The position numbers and the translations under genes were made by a program. A stretch of DNA of 64,000 bases from Marinobacter sp. CHS3-4. Lineage in GTDB: Bacteria; Pseudomonadota; Gammaproteobacteria; Pseudomonadales; Oleiphilaceae. How positions within the stretch are numbered: position 1 is the stretch's first letter; every line of letters begins with the position of its first letter. The DNA lies in assembly GCF_030053415.1 (NCBI RefSeq), contig NZ_JASGBJ010000001.1, positions 1,675,922-1,739,921 on the forward strand. The letters are read 5' to 3'. Positions 8,147-16,588 of this stretch are shown in pieces. The notes under the pieces were generated by a model. It was not told where the DNA came from, searched no databases, and saw nothing but the letters and a program-made list of their open reading frames with translations.

Positions 8147-8905
8147 TTACAGTGCTGATTCGGTAAGATCAGTATCGGTGCCGGTGACCAGTTGACGGTC
8201 GCTGGCCCGATGTCCGTATAGATGCCGGATCCCGCGCAGATCACCTGGCTGCAGCTCGGGGAAGTTCTCGGTGTAGCGAAAACCCATGACCTGCCCGGAA
8301 GGGCCGGGGTGGTCCAGGCCGATGGCGTGGCCAATTTCATGAATCAGCGTATAACGAAGATCGTAGGTTTCTGTGTCGCCATCAAAGCCGATTTTCCATG
8401 ACTGTTCTGGGTTCAGGCAGACCAATGACTGGTCAATGGCGCGCACACCGTCTTTTTCCCTGGGAGCCAAGGTGACGTTGGCGAATGCTCGCCGACGCGG
8501 CTGGCCCTGGGCGCCAAGGATTATGTCTGCCTCTCGGGCATTGGCAACCCTGTAGAACGAAAGGTCCGCTGCACGCTCCCAAACCCGGAACGCGGCAGCG
8601 GTTTCCTCGACCAGCATTTCAAAGCTCAGATTTCGGCTGGACAGTGACCTTATCGGCGCCAGAACGCCGCAATTGCGGGCGTTATCAAAGTCCAGCGTTT
8701 CATCCGCAAAGGCGTAGCTGATCTTTGCACCCGTGCCTAATTGCTGTTCGCCCCATTTCACCAGGTAGCCTTCGAGCTCAAGCAGCCGGTAGCCATCCTG
8801 TTGTTCGGAGGCAAGCAAGGGCAGTGACAGGAGCACGCAGACGGCGACTGTCAGGATATGGCTGTGCCGCGAGAAGCGGTCGCTCGCTATTGAAATAAGG
8901 CTCAT
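8147..8905 (-). CDS. Secreted matrixin-type zinc metalloprotease
   Basis: A 252-residue protein with an N-terminal hydrophobic signal (about residues 17-32) and one catalytic domain. The zinc-binding consensus HExxHxxGxxH is complete (His189, Glu190, His193, His199). A Met-turn (GQVMGF, Met207) follows at the right distance for family M10A. The Arg-Arg-Arg stretch near 138 may be a surface loop or a processing site. Only one paired-Cys possibility is visible (Cys79, Cys163). It is probably released to the periplasm or medium. There is no dedicated secretion system or inhibitor gene next to it. Confidence 0.85.
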   Translation of the reverse strand: MSLISIASDRFSRHSHILTVAVCVLLSLPLLASEQQDGYRLLELEGYLVKWGEQQLGTGAKISYAFADETLDFDNARNCGVLAPIRSLSSRNLSFEMLVEETAAAFRVWERAADLSFYRVANAREADIILGAQGQPRRRAFANVTLAPREKDGVRAIDQSLVCLNPEQSWKIGFDGDTETYDLRYTLIHEIGHAIGLDHPGPSGQVMGFRYTENFPELQPGDLRGIRHLYGHRASDRQLVTGTDTDLTESAL

Positions 8906-9140
8906 GGCTAGAGATTAAGGATAACGGCGGGAGATGTCGGTGGTAATTTGGTAAGCGAATGTTGATGAGGGCTGATCGTTCAGGTTGAGAATTCCTGCAA
9001 CGGACGGTTGGATCGATTCAATTGCTATGTGCATTGGCGTACCGAAGACTTGGTTTATATTTAATAAACTCCAACAGATAAAGCGTTTGCGACCAGTCCG
9101 GTTCGTAACGGAAAGCGCCCATGAGTGAGGCTTCACAGCT

Positions 9141-10232
9141 ATGACAGCAACAGTATTGATCTACTATGACACGCGAATGCTCGGCCACAATCCACACGGA
9201 TGGGACCCCAGCCACCCCGCCTGGACAGAGTCGGTCAAGGCAATGATTGACTTGCAATATCCGGGCAGCAATCTGGAAACCTACACTCACCCGGAGCGTC
9301 CAGAACGACTGACAGCGATCGTTGACCGGCTGATGCTGGAACCCATTGAAGGGGTACGCTGGATGCTGCCGACGGCGGCGACCACGGCTCAATTGGAGCG
9401 TGTTCATGACAAGGCCTATGTCACTCATATCGAGTCTTTGAAGGGGGACTCCTGCTGGCTGTCCAAAGACACCACGGCGGTGTCGCCAGGCAGTGTGGAA
9501 GCGGCTTGCCTCGCCGCTGGTGCGGGAATCAGTGCAGTGGAGGCCATCTCGGTGGGTGAGGCCCGTCGGGCTTTTTGTGTGCTGCGCCCACCAGGCCATC
9601 ATGCCCATTCCGATCATGCCTCTGGTTTTTGTCTTTATAACAATCTCGCTGTCACCGCTGCCCATGCGCGTGAATCGCTTGGCTATCAGCGAGTGATGAT
9701 CTGGGACTGGGATATGCACCACGGTAACGGCACGCAGGAAATTTTCTACTCCGATCCTTCCGTGCTGGTGATCGATAGCCACTGTGCGGCGCCCTTCTAT
9801 CCGGGCAGCGGTTTGCAAAGTGAGAGGGGGGCTGGAGCGGGTGTCGGCTATCAAGTCAACGTTCCGCTGCCACCAGGTATCGGCAATGCGGCATTGCTAA
9901 AGGTGTTCGATGAGGTGGTAGAGCCTGCGGCGAGGGATTTTCAGCCTGACATTCTGCTGGTGTCCTCAGGATTCGATTGTCATTACCTCGACATGACCTG
10001 CACCATGGATGAATCGGGCTTTGCGATGCTTACCCAGCGTATGACCGACCTGGCAGATGAGCTATGCGACGGTCGCCTGGTGCTTTTGCTTGAAGGTGGC
10101 TACAACGCCCAGGCCTTGGCTGATAGTGCTCATGCGGTCGTAAAGGTACTGGCGGGGAGTCGGCCAGTTGACTTAGAGGGCACCCAAAAAAAGGCAAGGC
10201 CTGTTAAGCCTTGCCAAACTCACGCTCCGTGA
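9141..10232 (+). CDS. Histone deacetylase / acetylpolyamine amidohydrolase family protein (copy 1)
   Basis: A 363-residue arginase-fold zinc amidohydrolase; relatives remove acetyl groups from lysines or polyamines. Visible active-site parts are the tandem histidines in RPPGHHAH (153-154), the zinc ligands Asp191 and His193 in DWDMHHGNG and Asp279 in SGFDCH, and the transition-state Tyr in EGGYN. The long N-terminal segment before the family core (ending ETYTHPERPERL) favours the acetylpolyamine-amidohydrolase-like side of the family. The last 15 or so codons overlap a minus-strand terminator hairpin, so the C-terminal tail is atypical. The substrate is unknown. Confidence 0.88.
   Translation: MTATVLIYYDTRMLGHNPHGWDPSHPAWTESVKAMIDLQYPGSNLETYTHPERPERLTAIVDRLMLEPIEGVRWMLPTAATTAQLERVHDKAYVTHIESLKGDSCWLSKDTTAVSPGSVEAACLAAGAGISAVEAISVGEARRAFCVLRPPGHHAHSDHASGFCLYNNLAVTAAHARESLGYQRVMIWDWDMHHGNGTQEIFYSDPSVLVIDSHCAAPFYPGSGLQSERGAGAGVGYQVNVPLPPGIGNAALLKVFDEVVEPAARDFQPDILLVSSGFDCHYLDMTCTMDESGFAMLTQRMTDLADELCDGRLVLLLEGGYNAQALADSAHAVVKVLAGSRPVDLEGTQKKARPVKPCQTHAP
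10186..10215 (-). terminator. Rho-independent terminator for the CheB-CheR gene, inside the end of the deacetylase CDS
   Basis: Read on the minus strand: a perfect 8-base stem (10215-10208 with 10200-10193), a 7-base loop, then seven T residues (10192-10186). It lies 160 bases past the CheB-CheR-PAS stop and within the last codons of the oppositely oriented deacetylase-like gene. Confidence 0.85.
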
Positions 10233-10374
10233 TTGTGAAGACGAATCAGGTGGCGTCCATCTCAACCTGAACTAAAGGCATTCATCGAACCCAAGATGAA
10301 ACTCTAATCTACGTTGACTCAGATGCCCGGTCTGTTCGCTAGACCACCAAAGCAGTCGATTTGGGCAGAGAAAC

Positions 10375-12903
10375 CTATTTCGATTGAGGCGACTGTCCAG
10401 CGTCTTTTCGCAAACTCGATTCCAGCGCTTTCGCTTCTGTTATATCGACCATGGTCATCACCACGCCGTCGATCACATTGTCCAGCCGACGATAGGGAAT
10501 GATGCGGATGGAGAACCAGCGGTCTTCGTTTGTTTTTATCTGTTTTTCGCAGACCATCAAGGTTTCGAGTGTTTGCTGAGCATCATCTTCCAGCTCCGGA
10601 TATTCCAGTTTTGTGGTCAGCTCGCTGAGCGGTCGCCCCACATCGCTTTCTCGCAGGCTGATGATGTTGGCGGCGCGGGCGGTGTAGCGGCGTACATTAA
10701 GATTCTGGTCCATAAACAGGATGGCAATTTCGGTACTGTTCAGCACGTTCTGCATGTCGCTCTGAGCCAGTGCCAGATCGTCCAGTTTGGTTTGCAATTC
10801 CGTGTTGATGGTTTGCAGCTCTTCGTTCATGGACTGCATTTCTTCCTTGGAGGATGTGAGTTCTTCGTTCGCAGACTGAAGCTCCTCGTTGGTGGATTGC
10901 AGCTCTTCATTGGAGGCCTGGAGTTCTTCTCTGGAATGTCGGGCCTCTTCGCTTAACTGTTCAATGGCCGCCTGATAACGCAGGATTTCATCGGACTGAT
11001 CGGTGGCCGTTGCGCTATCGCGTTTCGAGCGTTTACGCCGCGACTTCGCAGGGTGGTCTCGGAACACCACCATGGTCATCCCCTGCAGGGCCAGTGGTTC
11101 ATTGAGTGCCTGCACGGTTACGTCCACGTGTTGCACACCGGCGTCGGTTTCGACGGCCAGGTTGTTTAACTCAACCGGGTCCTTCTGTGTGGCGGCCTGT
11201 TTCAATGCCGTGTAAAGCGGTGTACGTAAACCCTCCCTGGCCATGGCATGGATATTCCAGTTGGTTTTGCCAGCGGCCGGTTCCAGGTATTTTCCCGTGC
11301 GCCCGCTGATGTAGACGATATCCGCATTCTGGTTAAGCACTACGGCCGCCGGTGAATATCGCTGCAAAAGAAGGTGATCTGCTGCATTCTGGAGATTGTC
11401 GCTGTTCCTGATTGGATTAGTAGGGGCGGACAAGGGTTGCTCCTTGGACAGATTGGAAAGGGGTGGAAAGGATTTCAGCAGAAAGCTCGAACCGCTAATG
11501 GAATCGTGGGGCAGTCTTTCATAGAGCCTTAGCCGCTGCTCAAGTGGCTTGAACAGGTGGTTCAGCCTGCCCACGGTTTCTGAGCTGCCCAACATCAGTA
11601 GGCCATTTTTACGCAGGCTGTAATGGAATAACGGCAGCAAACGACGTTGCAGCATGGGGTCGAAATAGATCAGCAGGTTGCGGCAGGCCAGCAGGTCGAG
11701 CTTGGTGAACGGCGGGTCCAGGATGACATCGTGCTGGGCGAATAATATCCGGTCGCGAATGGTCTGGTTTATCTGGTAATGGTGGTCGTTCTTTGTGAAG
11801 AATCGGGCCAGGCGCTGCTCGGATACCTGGTCCTCAATCGCAGAGGGATACCGACCCGCCCGGGCTACAGTGATGGCTTCCAAACTCAGGTCCGAGGCAA
11901 AAATCTGAAAGTTGGCCTGCTTTTCAGGGTGGAGTCGTTCCAGAGTCTCGGTAAAGGTGATGGCCAGGGAATAGGCCTCCTCACCGGTTGAACAGCCCAC
12001 CACCCAAGCCCTCAGCTTCTCTTCGGGGTCAAGTTGCCCGATCAGTGGTTCAAGTGCGTAATCGCACAGGTAATCCCAGGCATCGGCATCGCGGAAAAAA
12101 GAGGTCACACCAATCAGCATTTCTCTGAAAAGCAACTGCACTTCCTGGTCGTTGTTCTCAAGGTATCGTGCATAGTCCGGCAGAGTCCCAACGCTATGGA
12201 TCGCCATACGACGTTCGATTCGGCGCAGTACAGTGCTGGGTTTGTACAGGGAAAAGTCGTGCTTGGTGTGTCGCTGCAACAGGGCGATGATGGCGTTGAT
12301 CGGCTCCATCTGCTTTGCCGGTGGTCCATCCTGGTCAGGCTCGGTCACACATTTGTTGTAGGCCAGGATGCGGCTGGGCAACTCGCCGGCCGGGGCAATA
12401 ATATCTGCGCAACCGGTGGCAATGGCGTTTCTAGGCATGGCATCGAATTCGGCCGAGCCGGGTTCCTGCACAACGGTCAGGCCGCCCACGGCGCGAATGG
12501 CTTGCAGACCCAGCGTGCCATCCGAGCCCATACCTGAAAGCACTACCGCAATTGCCCGCTCATTGAGAGCGCTGGCCAGAGATGAAAACAACACGTTGAT
12601 CGGCAGGCGCATGCCCCGGGGTTCCCGAGGCTGCTCAAGCCTCAGCCGATCATTCTCAACGGTCAGTTCCGCGTTGGAGGGGATGACGTAGACACAATTG
12701 GGTAGAATTTCTTTGCCGTGCTGGGCTTCTTGCACGGGCATGGCAGTCACCCGCTGCAACAACTCCGGCAGCAAGGCCTTCTGGGTCGGGTCCAGATGTT
12801 GGACCACAATAAAGGCCAGGCCAGTATCGGTTGGCGTATGGCGCAGAAACTCTTCGAGTGCCGCCAGACCTCCAGCAGAGGCTCCGATTCCGACAATGCG
12901 CAT
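10375..12903 (-). CDS. CheB-CheR-PAS fusion protein without kinase domain
   Basis: An 842-residue signalling protein. Residues 1-185 are a CheB methylesterase domain with its Ser9-His36-Asp128 triad (GASAGG, VVQHLDP, GMGSDGT) and no receiver domain in front. Residues about 210-470 are a CheR methyltransferase (VVGCSTGEEAYSLA SAM site, CRNLLIYFD). A PAS-like segment at about 515-615 is followed by a repetitive coiled coil at about 645-715 (EELQSTNEELQSANEEL repeats) and a second PAS domain at about 725-830. Many relatives continue into a histidine kinase; this one stops. The start overlaps the stop of the upstream PAS gene by one base (TGATG), so translation is coupled. Confidence 0.9.
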   Translation of the reverse strand: MRIVGIGASAGGLAALEEFLRHTPTDTGLAFIVVQHLDPTQKALLPELLQRVTAMPVQEAQHGKEILPNCVYVIPSNAELTVENDRLRLEQPREPRGMRLPINVLFSSLASALNERAIAVVLSGMGSDGTLGLQAIRAVGGLTVVQEPGSAEFDAMPRNAIATGCADIIAPAGELPSRILAYNKCVTEPDQDGPPAKQMEPINAIIALLQRHTKHDFSLYKPSTVLRRIERRMAIHSVGTLPDYARYLENNDQEVQLLFREMLIGVTSFFRDADAWDYLCDYALEPLIGQLDPEEKLRAWVVGCSTGEEAYSLAITFTETLERLHPEKQANFQIFASDLSLEAITVARAGRYPSAIEDQVSEQRLARFFTKNDHHYQINQTIRDRILFAQHDVILDPPFTKLDLLACRNLLIYFDPMLQRRLLPLFHYSLRKNGLLMLGSSETVGRLNHLFKPLEQRLRLYERLPHDSISGSSFLLKSFPPLSNLSKEQPLSAPTNPIRNSDNLQNAADHLLLQRYSPAAVVLNQNADIVYISGRTGKYLEPAAGKTNWNIHAMAREGLRTPLYTALKQAATQKDPVELNNLAVETDAGVQHVDVTVQALNEPLALQGMTMVVFRDHPAKSRRKRSKRDSATATDQSDEILRYQAAIEQLSEEARHSREELQASNEELQSTNEELQSANEELTSSKEEMQSMNEELQTINTELQTKLDDLALAQSDMQNVLNSTEIAILFMDQNLNVRRYTARAANIISLRESDVGRPLSELTTKLEYPELEDDAQQTLETLMVCEKQIKTNEDRWFSIRIIPYRRLDNVIDGVVMTMVDITEAKALESSLRKDAGQSPQSK

Positions 12904-13529
12904 CAGGAGCGGGCGGGATGCGTGTGCGGAGCTGGGTAGGGCGACATCACTATCATAATCAGGCCTCTGCTCGAAATGAGGCTCGCGTTGATTGACAGCT
13001 CAAAGCTATCTTCGCCGACCAGCCAGGCCCTGCAAGTTGTCACGGCCCCCGGGATCTCGAGCCTTTCTAACAGATTGGCCACATCGCTACGGCCCGGCGG
13101 TGCCAGGTATTGGCTCAGCGTCTGTTCCTCCGAATGCTCTGGCGTGCACCCCAGCAGAGCGACCGCGGCAGCGTTGCTTTCAATCACCCGTCCATCGCGA
13201 GAGACCACGAGGCAGGCCGCTGGCGCGAGTCTATATAGCGCCTGATAATGGGCCAGCTCTTCGGTAAGCTCGGTTTCACTGGCCTGTAGTTGTTCAAGCA
13301 GCAGATCAAGTTCCACCTGATGGGTTTGCAGCTCGTGCAGCAGCTTTAGCGCATCGGCAGCAAATTCGGGGGTACGGGCCTGACGGTATAACACCGCCAG
13401 TGCTTCAACCCCCATAGCGCCACCCGAGATTTTAGTTACCTTCTCGGCGTCGCCACGAATCAGATCTTCTGCGTGCAGGCGAAGTTGGGCGCGATTTTCC
13501 GCCCATGAAAGTCCTTCATTGGTTGTCAT
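12903..13529 (-). CDS. PAS-domain sensor protein coupled to CheB-CheR
   Basis: A 208-residue soluble protein. A helical and probable coiled-coil segment (about residues 40-95, ELQTHQVELDLLLEQLQASETEL) leads into one PAS domain (about 100-195, APAACLVVSRDGRVIESNAAAVALLG). No output domain is present, so it probably acts by binding a partner, most likely the CheB-CheR-PAS protein encoded immediately downstream with a 1-base stop/start overlap. I start at the ATG at 13529 because AAGGAAG lies 5 bases upstream. The N-terminal half resembles the region that precedes PAS in CheB/CheR-linked proteins. The ligand is unknown. Confidence 0.8.
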   Translation of the reverse strand: MTTNEGLSWAENRAQLRLHAEDLIRGDAEKVTKISGGAMGVEALAVLYRQARTPEFAADALKLLHELQTHQVELDLLLEQLQASETELTEELAHYQALYRLAPAACLVVSRDGRVIESNAAAVALLGCTPEHSEEQTLSQYLAPPGRSDVANLLERLEIPGAVTTCRAWLVGEDSFELSINASLISSRGLIMIVMSPYPAPHTHPARS

Positions 13530-13772
13530 TATCGCTTCCTTGTATCGCAAATATCCGTTGTTACCACTTCCATACTACTCCCGGGAGCCCACCTTAGACA
13601 GCGGCCATGACACGTTTACTCAAATTGGTGGCCTGTGTGTGGTAGCGAACCGAACCCCTGACCGGCAATTGTTAAATTGGGTTAAACAAGGAGAGTCCGT
13701 GAACCGGTTTGGTTTGCGAGTGCCTGAATCCTGACGGGTTCTGGCAGCTCCGGATGAAAAGGGAGCCAGGTT

Positions 13773-14171
13773 ATGAACGTTTTTCCTGCAGACAAGGTAA
13801 ACCACCGAATTCCTCTACTTATCACTCTTGCCCTGGCGGCATTGCTGACTGCGTGTGCTTCGGCACCCCTGCCACCAACCGAGTCGTTGAACGCGGCCAG
13901 AGACACCATTTCCAGAGCTGAACAGGCAGATGCGCGGCAATACGCCGGTGCCGAGCTTGAAGAAGCCCGAGTGCAACTGGTGATGGCTGAGAAAGCGGTC
14001 GTTAAAGAGTCCATGGCCGAGGCGGATCAGCTGGCCAAACAGTCCCGCGTGGCAGCCCTGCTGGCGATGGCCAGAACAGAGGCCGCCAAGGCGGCGGAAA
14101 TCAATCGTGAAATGTTACGTGGCGCCGATGCCCTAGATGTGGAAATGGGTCGCCAGGGGGAGCAGAAATGA
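13773..14171 (+). CDS. DUF4398 lipoprotein
   Basis: A 132-residue lipoprotein: a hydrophobic signal ending in the lipobox LLTACAS is followed by a charged, alanine-rich, largely helical domain (ARDTISRAEQADARQYAG) typical of DUF4398. It is anchored to a membrane through the lipidated Cys and faces the periplasm. Its stop overlaps the start of the OmpA-type lipoprotein gene by 4 bases (ATGA), so the two are translated together and probably work together in the envelope. Confidence 0.82.
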   Translation: MNVFPADKVNHRIPLLITLALAALLTACASAPLPPTESLNAARDTISRAEQADARQYAGAELEEARVQLVMAEKAVVKESMAEADQLAKQSRVAALLAMARTEAAKAAEINREMLRGADALDVEMGRQGEQK

Positions 14172-15028
14172 ACACCGTATCCTTACTGAAAAAAACATTC
14201 GGCGGCAAAACCGGAGCGACGGTTGTGGTTTGTTCGCTGTTGTTGAGCGCCTGTGCCACGGCACCTGAAACCCCGTCTGCCGCGCTGGATGTGCGGCAGA
14301 AGCTGACAGAACTGCAGCGCAACCCTGAGGTGGCCGGTAACGCGCGTATTGAAATGCGTGAAGCCGAAACGGCCGTAGCGCTTGCCGAACAGCCTCTCGA
14401 CAGCGATGAGGCCACGCTGGCCGATCACCGGGTCTATATGGCCGACCGTATGGTGGAAATTGCCAGAGCTAAGGGGTCAACTCGCCAGCTGGAAGCTGAT
14501 CGAAAACGGCTTGGTGAAGAACGCGATGCCGCCAGGCTGGCCGTCCGCACCCTTGAGGCAGACACCGCCCGAGCAGACGCCAAGAGCGCACGAAGCTCCG
14601 AGTTGGCAGCCGCGGCCACGGCATCAAAAGCCGCCGAGGAGATGCAAAGGCAAATCGACGAGCTTGAAGCAGAAGCAACGGAGCGTGGTCTGGTGCTGAC
14701 GCTGGGTGACGTGTTGTTTGCCACTGGGAGCGCAGAACTACAGGGCGGGCCTAATCGCAACCTGGAAAAGCTGGTGGATTTTCTCACTGCCTATCCGGAC
14801 CGGGACGTGCTGATTGAAGGCCACACCGACAATGTTGGGAGTGCGACATTCAACCAGACCCTGTCTCTCCAAAGAGCGCAATCCGTTCGCCGTTATCTGA
14901 CCGATCATGGCGTGCAAAACCGCAGGCTTACCTTGGCTGGTCTTGGTCTGGAACGTCCCGTCGCCAGCAACGAATCCGCATTGGGCCGCCAGCAGAACCG
15001 GCGCGTTGAAGTGATTATCGAACACTAG
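14168..15028 (+). CDS. OmpA-domain lipoprotein with DUF4398-like helical region
   Basis: A 286-residue lipoprotein. The signal ends in LLLSACAT. Residues about 35-175 form a long charged helix resembling DUF4398. The OmpA C-terminal peptidoglycan-binding domain occupies about 175-285, with GDVLFATGSAEL, IEGHTDNVGS and the terminal RRVEVIIEH. The family's Asp and Arg that clasp diaminopimelate are in the conserved places (HTDNVG, QQNRRVE). It probably tethers the outer membrane to peptidoglycan. It overlaps the upstream DUF4398 lipoprotein gene, and a PEP-CTERM gene follows 71 bases later. Confidence 0.88.
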   Translation: MNTVSLLKKTFGGKTGATVVVCSLLLSACATAPETPSAALDVRQKLTELQRNPEVAGNARIEMREAETAVALAEQPLDSDEATLADHRVYMADRMVEIARAKGSTRQLEADRKRLGEERDAARLAVRTLEADTARADAKSARSSELAAAATASKAAEEMQRQIDELEAEATERGLVLTLGDVLFATGSAELQGGPNRNLEKLVDFLTAYPDRDVLIEGHTDNVGSATFNQTLSLQRAQSVRRYLTDHGVQNRRLTLAGLGLERPVASNESALGRQQNRRVEVIIEH

Positions 15029-15099
15029 GAGACCGAATTTAGTTGAATTGTTGTAAAGCTGTTTTATTGGCGTCATCAGTCCACTGGAAGGATTTTATT

Positions 15100-15558
15100 A
15101 TGAAAACCTTAACCCAAACCCTAATGATCGGGGCGGTAGTTGGTGCTTCTGGCCTTGCCCACGCGACCCCCATCGACAATGCGGCCAACCCGGGTAGAGC
15201 GTTAGTGCCCGTGCATGGCGACCCTGGTTACGCTGTTCAGGACAGAGGCCCGTTTTTACTAAACCATTCAGAGATGGACAGCATCGGCTCTGCCAGCTCA
15301 GTGTCAAACCCTGGCGAAAACAACCAGGCTTCGTTTTATAACGACGCCATTTTCCAGGGCAGGCTCGACCAAATGATTCTGGGCCTGGACGGCAATAATC
15401 GAGTCGATGATGTCCGTGACGGCATGCTCGGCATGATGAAGACCCTGAGTATCCCGGTTCCCGAGCCAGGCACACTGGCGCTCTTCGGGCTTGGATTGGC
15501 AGGCCTGATCTTCAGTCGCAAGAACCCATTGACGCAAAAAGCGACGGTCGAAGGTTAA
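15100..15558 (+). CDS. PEP-CTERM sorting-signal protein
   Basis: A 152-residue exported protein. An N-terminal signal peptide (MKTLTQTLMIGAVVGASGLAHA) precedes a short, Asn/Asp-rich, unrecognised mature region. The C-terminal tripartite PEP-CTERM signal has the motif VPEPGTL, a hydrophobic helix (ALFGLGLAGLIF) and a basic SRK. The signal is read by an exosortase (XrtA/EpsH type), which is not in this window. GGAAGGA precedes the ATG at 15100. The signal is followed by about 12 extra residues, longer than the usual tail. It lies 12 bases upstream of a GGDEF gene, so it may be co-regulated with c-di-GMP signalling. Confidence 0.85.
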   Translation: MKTLTQTLMIGAVVGASGLAHATPIDNAANPGRALVPVHGDPGYAVQDRGPFLLNHSEMDSIGSASSVSNPGENNQASFYNDAIFQGRLDQMILGLDGNNRVDDVRDGMLGMMKTLSIPVPEPGTLALFGLGLAGLIFSRKNPLTQKATVEG

Positions 15559-15570
15559 GGGGGGGCGATT

Positions 15571-16563
15571 ATGTTGAGCTCCTCCAAATCTGGTCATCTA
15601 TCACCCACGCCGATGAGGAATGGTCACCGGAATCGCGGGAAGATTAAAACCACCAGGAATAAAACCGGTCTCAGGGATGAGACTTTGCTGGCCTACGCCA
15701 TGCTGGACTTTGTTGGCGATGCGGTGATGGCAACGGATACCGACACGAATATTACCTATATGAACACGGCGGCGGAGACGCTGACAGGCTTCAGCCGCCA
15801 GGAAGCAGTGGGCCGACCACTTGCAGAAATTTTTCGGGTGATCGACTTAACCACTCGGGTTCCGAGAGCCAACCTGGCGCAACATGTCATGGACATTGGC
15901 ACATCGGTTGATCTGCATAACAGCGCCATGTTGCAATCGAGGGACGGTGATGAACTGGCCATTGAAGATGCCGCATCACCATTGCGTAACGCCAAAGGTG
16001 AGATCACCGGCGCGCTTATCAAATTCCACGATTCACGCTATTCGGCGGAAACAACTGCCAGAATGGCTTATATGGCGCAGCACGATTCACTGACGGGCCT
16101 GCTCAACCGTTATGCGTTTGAAGAGCGCTTCCAGCAGGCCGCTGCACTGGCCAAACGGCATGGCAAGAAAATGGTGATGTTGTTCATCGATCTCAATAAC
16201 TTCAAGGAGGTGAACGATACCCTGGGCCACGCCGTTGGCGACGAAATTTTAAAGGCACTGGGTAAGAGGCTGTTGGGCTGTGTGCGCGCGACGGATCATG
16301 TATGCCGTCAAGGCGGTGACGAATTTGTGGTACTGCTCAGCGACCTTTCAGAACATGAACAGGCATTTGCCGTGGTCGATAAAGTACGCGAATCCGCCGC
16401 TGAACTGCTGCGACAGCACGGCCATTGGGCGACGCTGACGGTTAGTGTGGGTATCAGCCTGTTTCCAAACGACGGCGAAACTCTGGAGGCTTTATTGCCC
16501 CACGCGGATGCGGCCATGTACCGGGTCAAGACGGAAACTAAGCAAGGCTTGCCACGGGCTTAG
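15571..16563 (+). CDS. PAS-GGDEF diguanylate cyclase
   Basis: A 330-residue cytoplasmic protein. A basic N-terminus of about 35 residues is followed by a PAS domain (about 40-150; AVMATDTDTNITYMNTAAETL) and a GGDEF domain (about 165-328). The active-site signature GGDEF is intact, and an RATD inhibitory site lies five residues before it, so product inhibition by c-di-GMP is expected. There is no EAL domain. A G-rich stretch precedes the ATG. It is the last gene of the lipoprotein / OmpA / PEP-CTERM cluster. The signal sensed by the PAS domain is unknown. Confidence 0.9.
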   Translation: MLSSSKSGHLSPTPMRNGHRNRGKIKTTRNKTGLRDETLLAYAMLDFVGDAVMATDTDTNITYMNTAAETLTGFSRQEAVGRPLAEIFRVIDLTTRVPRANLAQHVMDIGTSVDLHNSAMLQSRDGDELAIEDAASPLRNAKGEITGALIKFHDSRYSAETTARMAYMAQHDSLTGLLNRYAFEERFQQAAALAKRHGKKMVMLFIDLNNFKEVNDTLGHAVGDEILKALGKRLLGCVRATDHVCRQGGDEFVVLLSDLSEHEQAFAVVDKVRESAAELLRQHGHWATLTVSVGISLFPNDGETLEALLPHADAAMYRVKTETKQGLPRA

Positions 16564-16564
16564 G

Positions 16565-16588
16565 CCCTAAACCCCTAAACCCCTAAAC
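16565..16588. repeat. Three tandem copies of an 8-base unit
   Basis: CCCTAAAC occurs three times in a row between the stop of the GGDEF gene and the stop of the convergent Crp/Fnr gene. The second copy supplies the Crp/Fnr stop codon. With an 8-base period, TAA falls in all three plus-strand frames. Confidence 0.8.

Noticed and set aside
9018..9854. A 278-residue open frame antisense to the first deacetylase-like gene
   Set aside because: It covers the conserved deacetylase region and has no motif of its own.
16565..16588. Telomere-like CCCTAAA repeats
   Set aside because: Only three copies exist and they lie between two bacterial genes; the resemblance to plant telomere repeats is coincidental.
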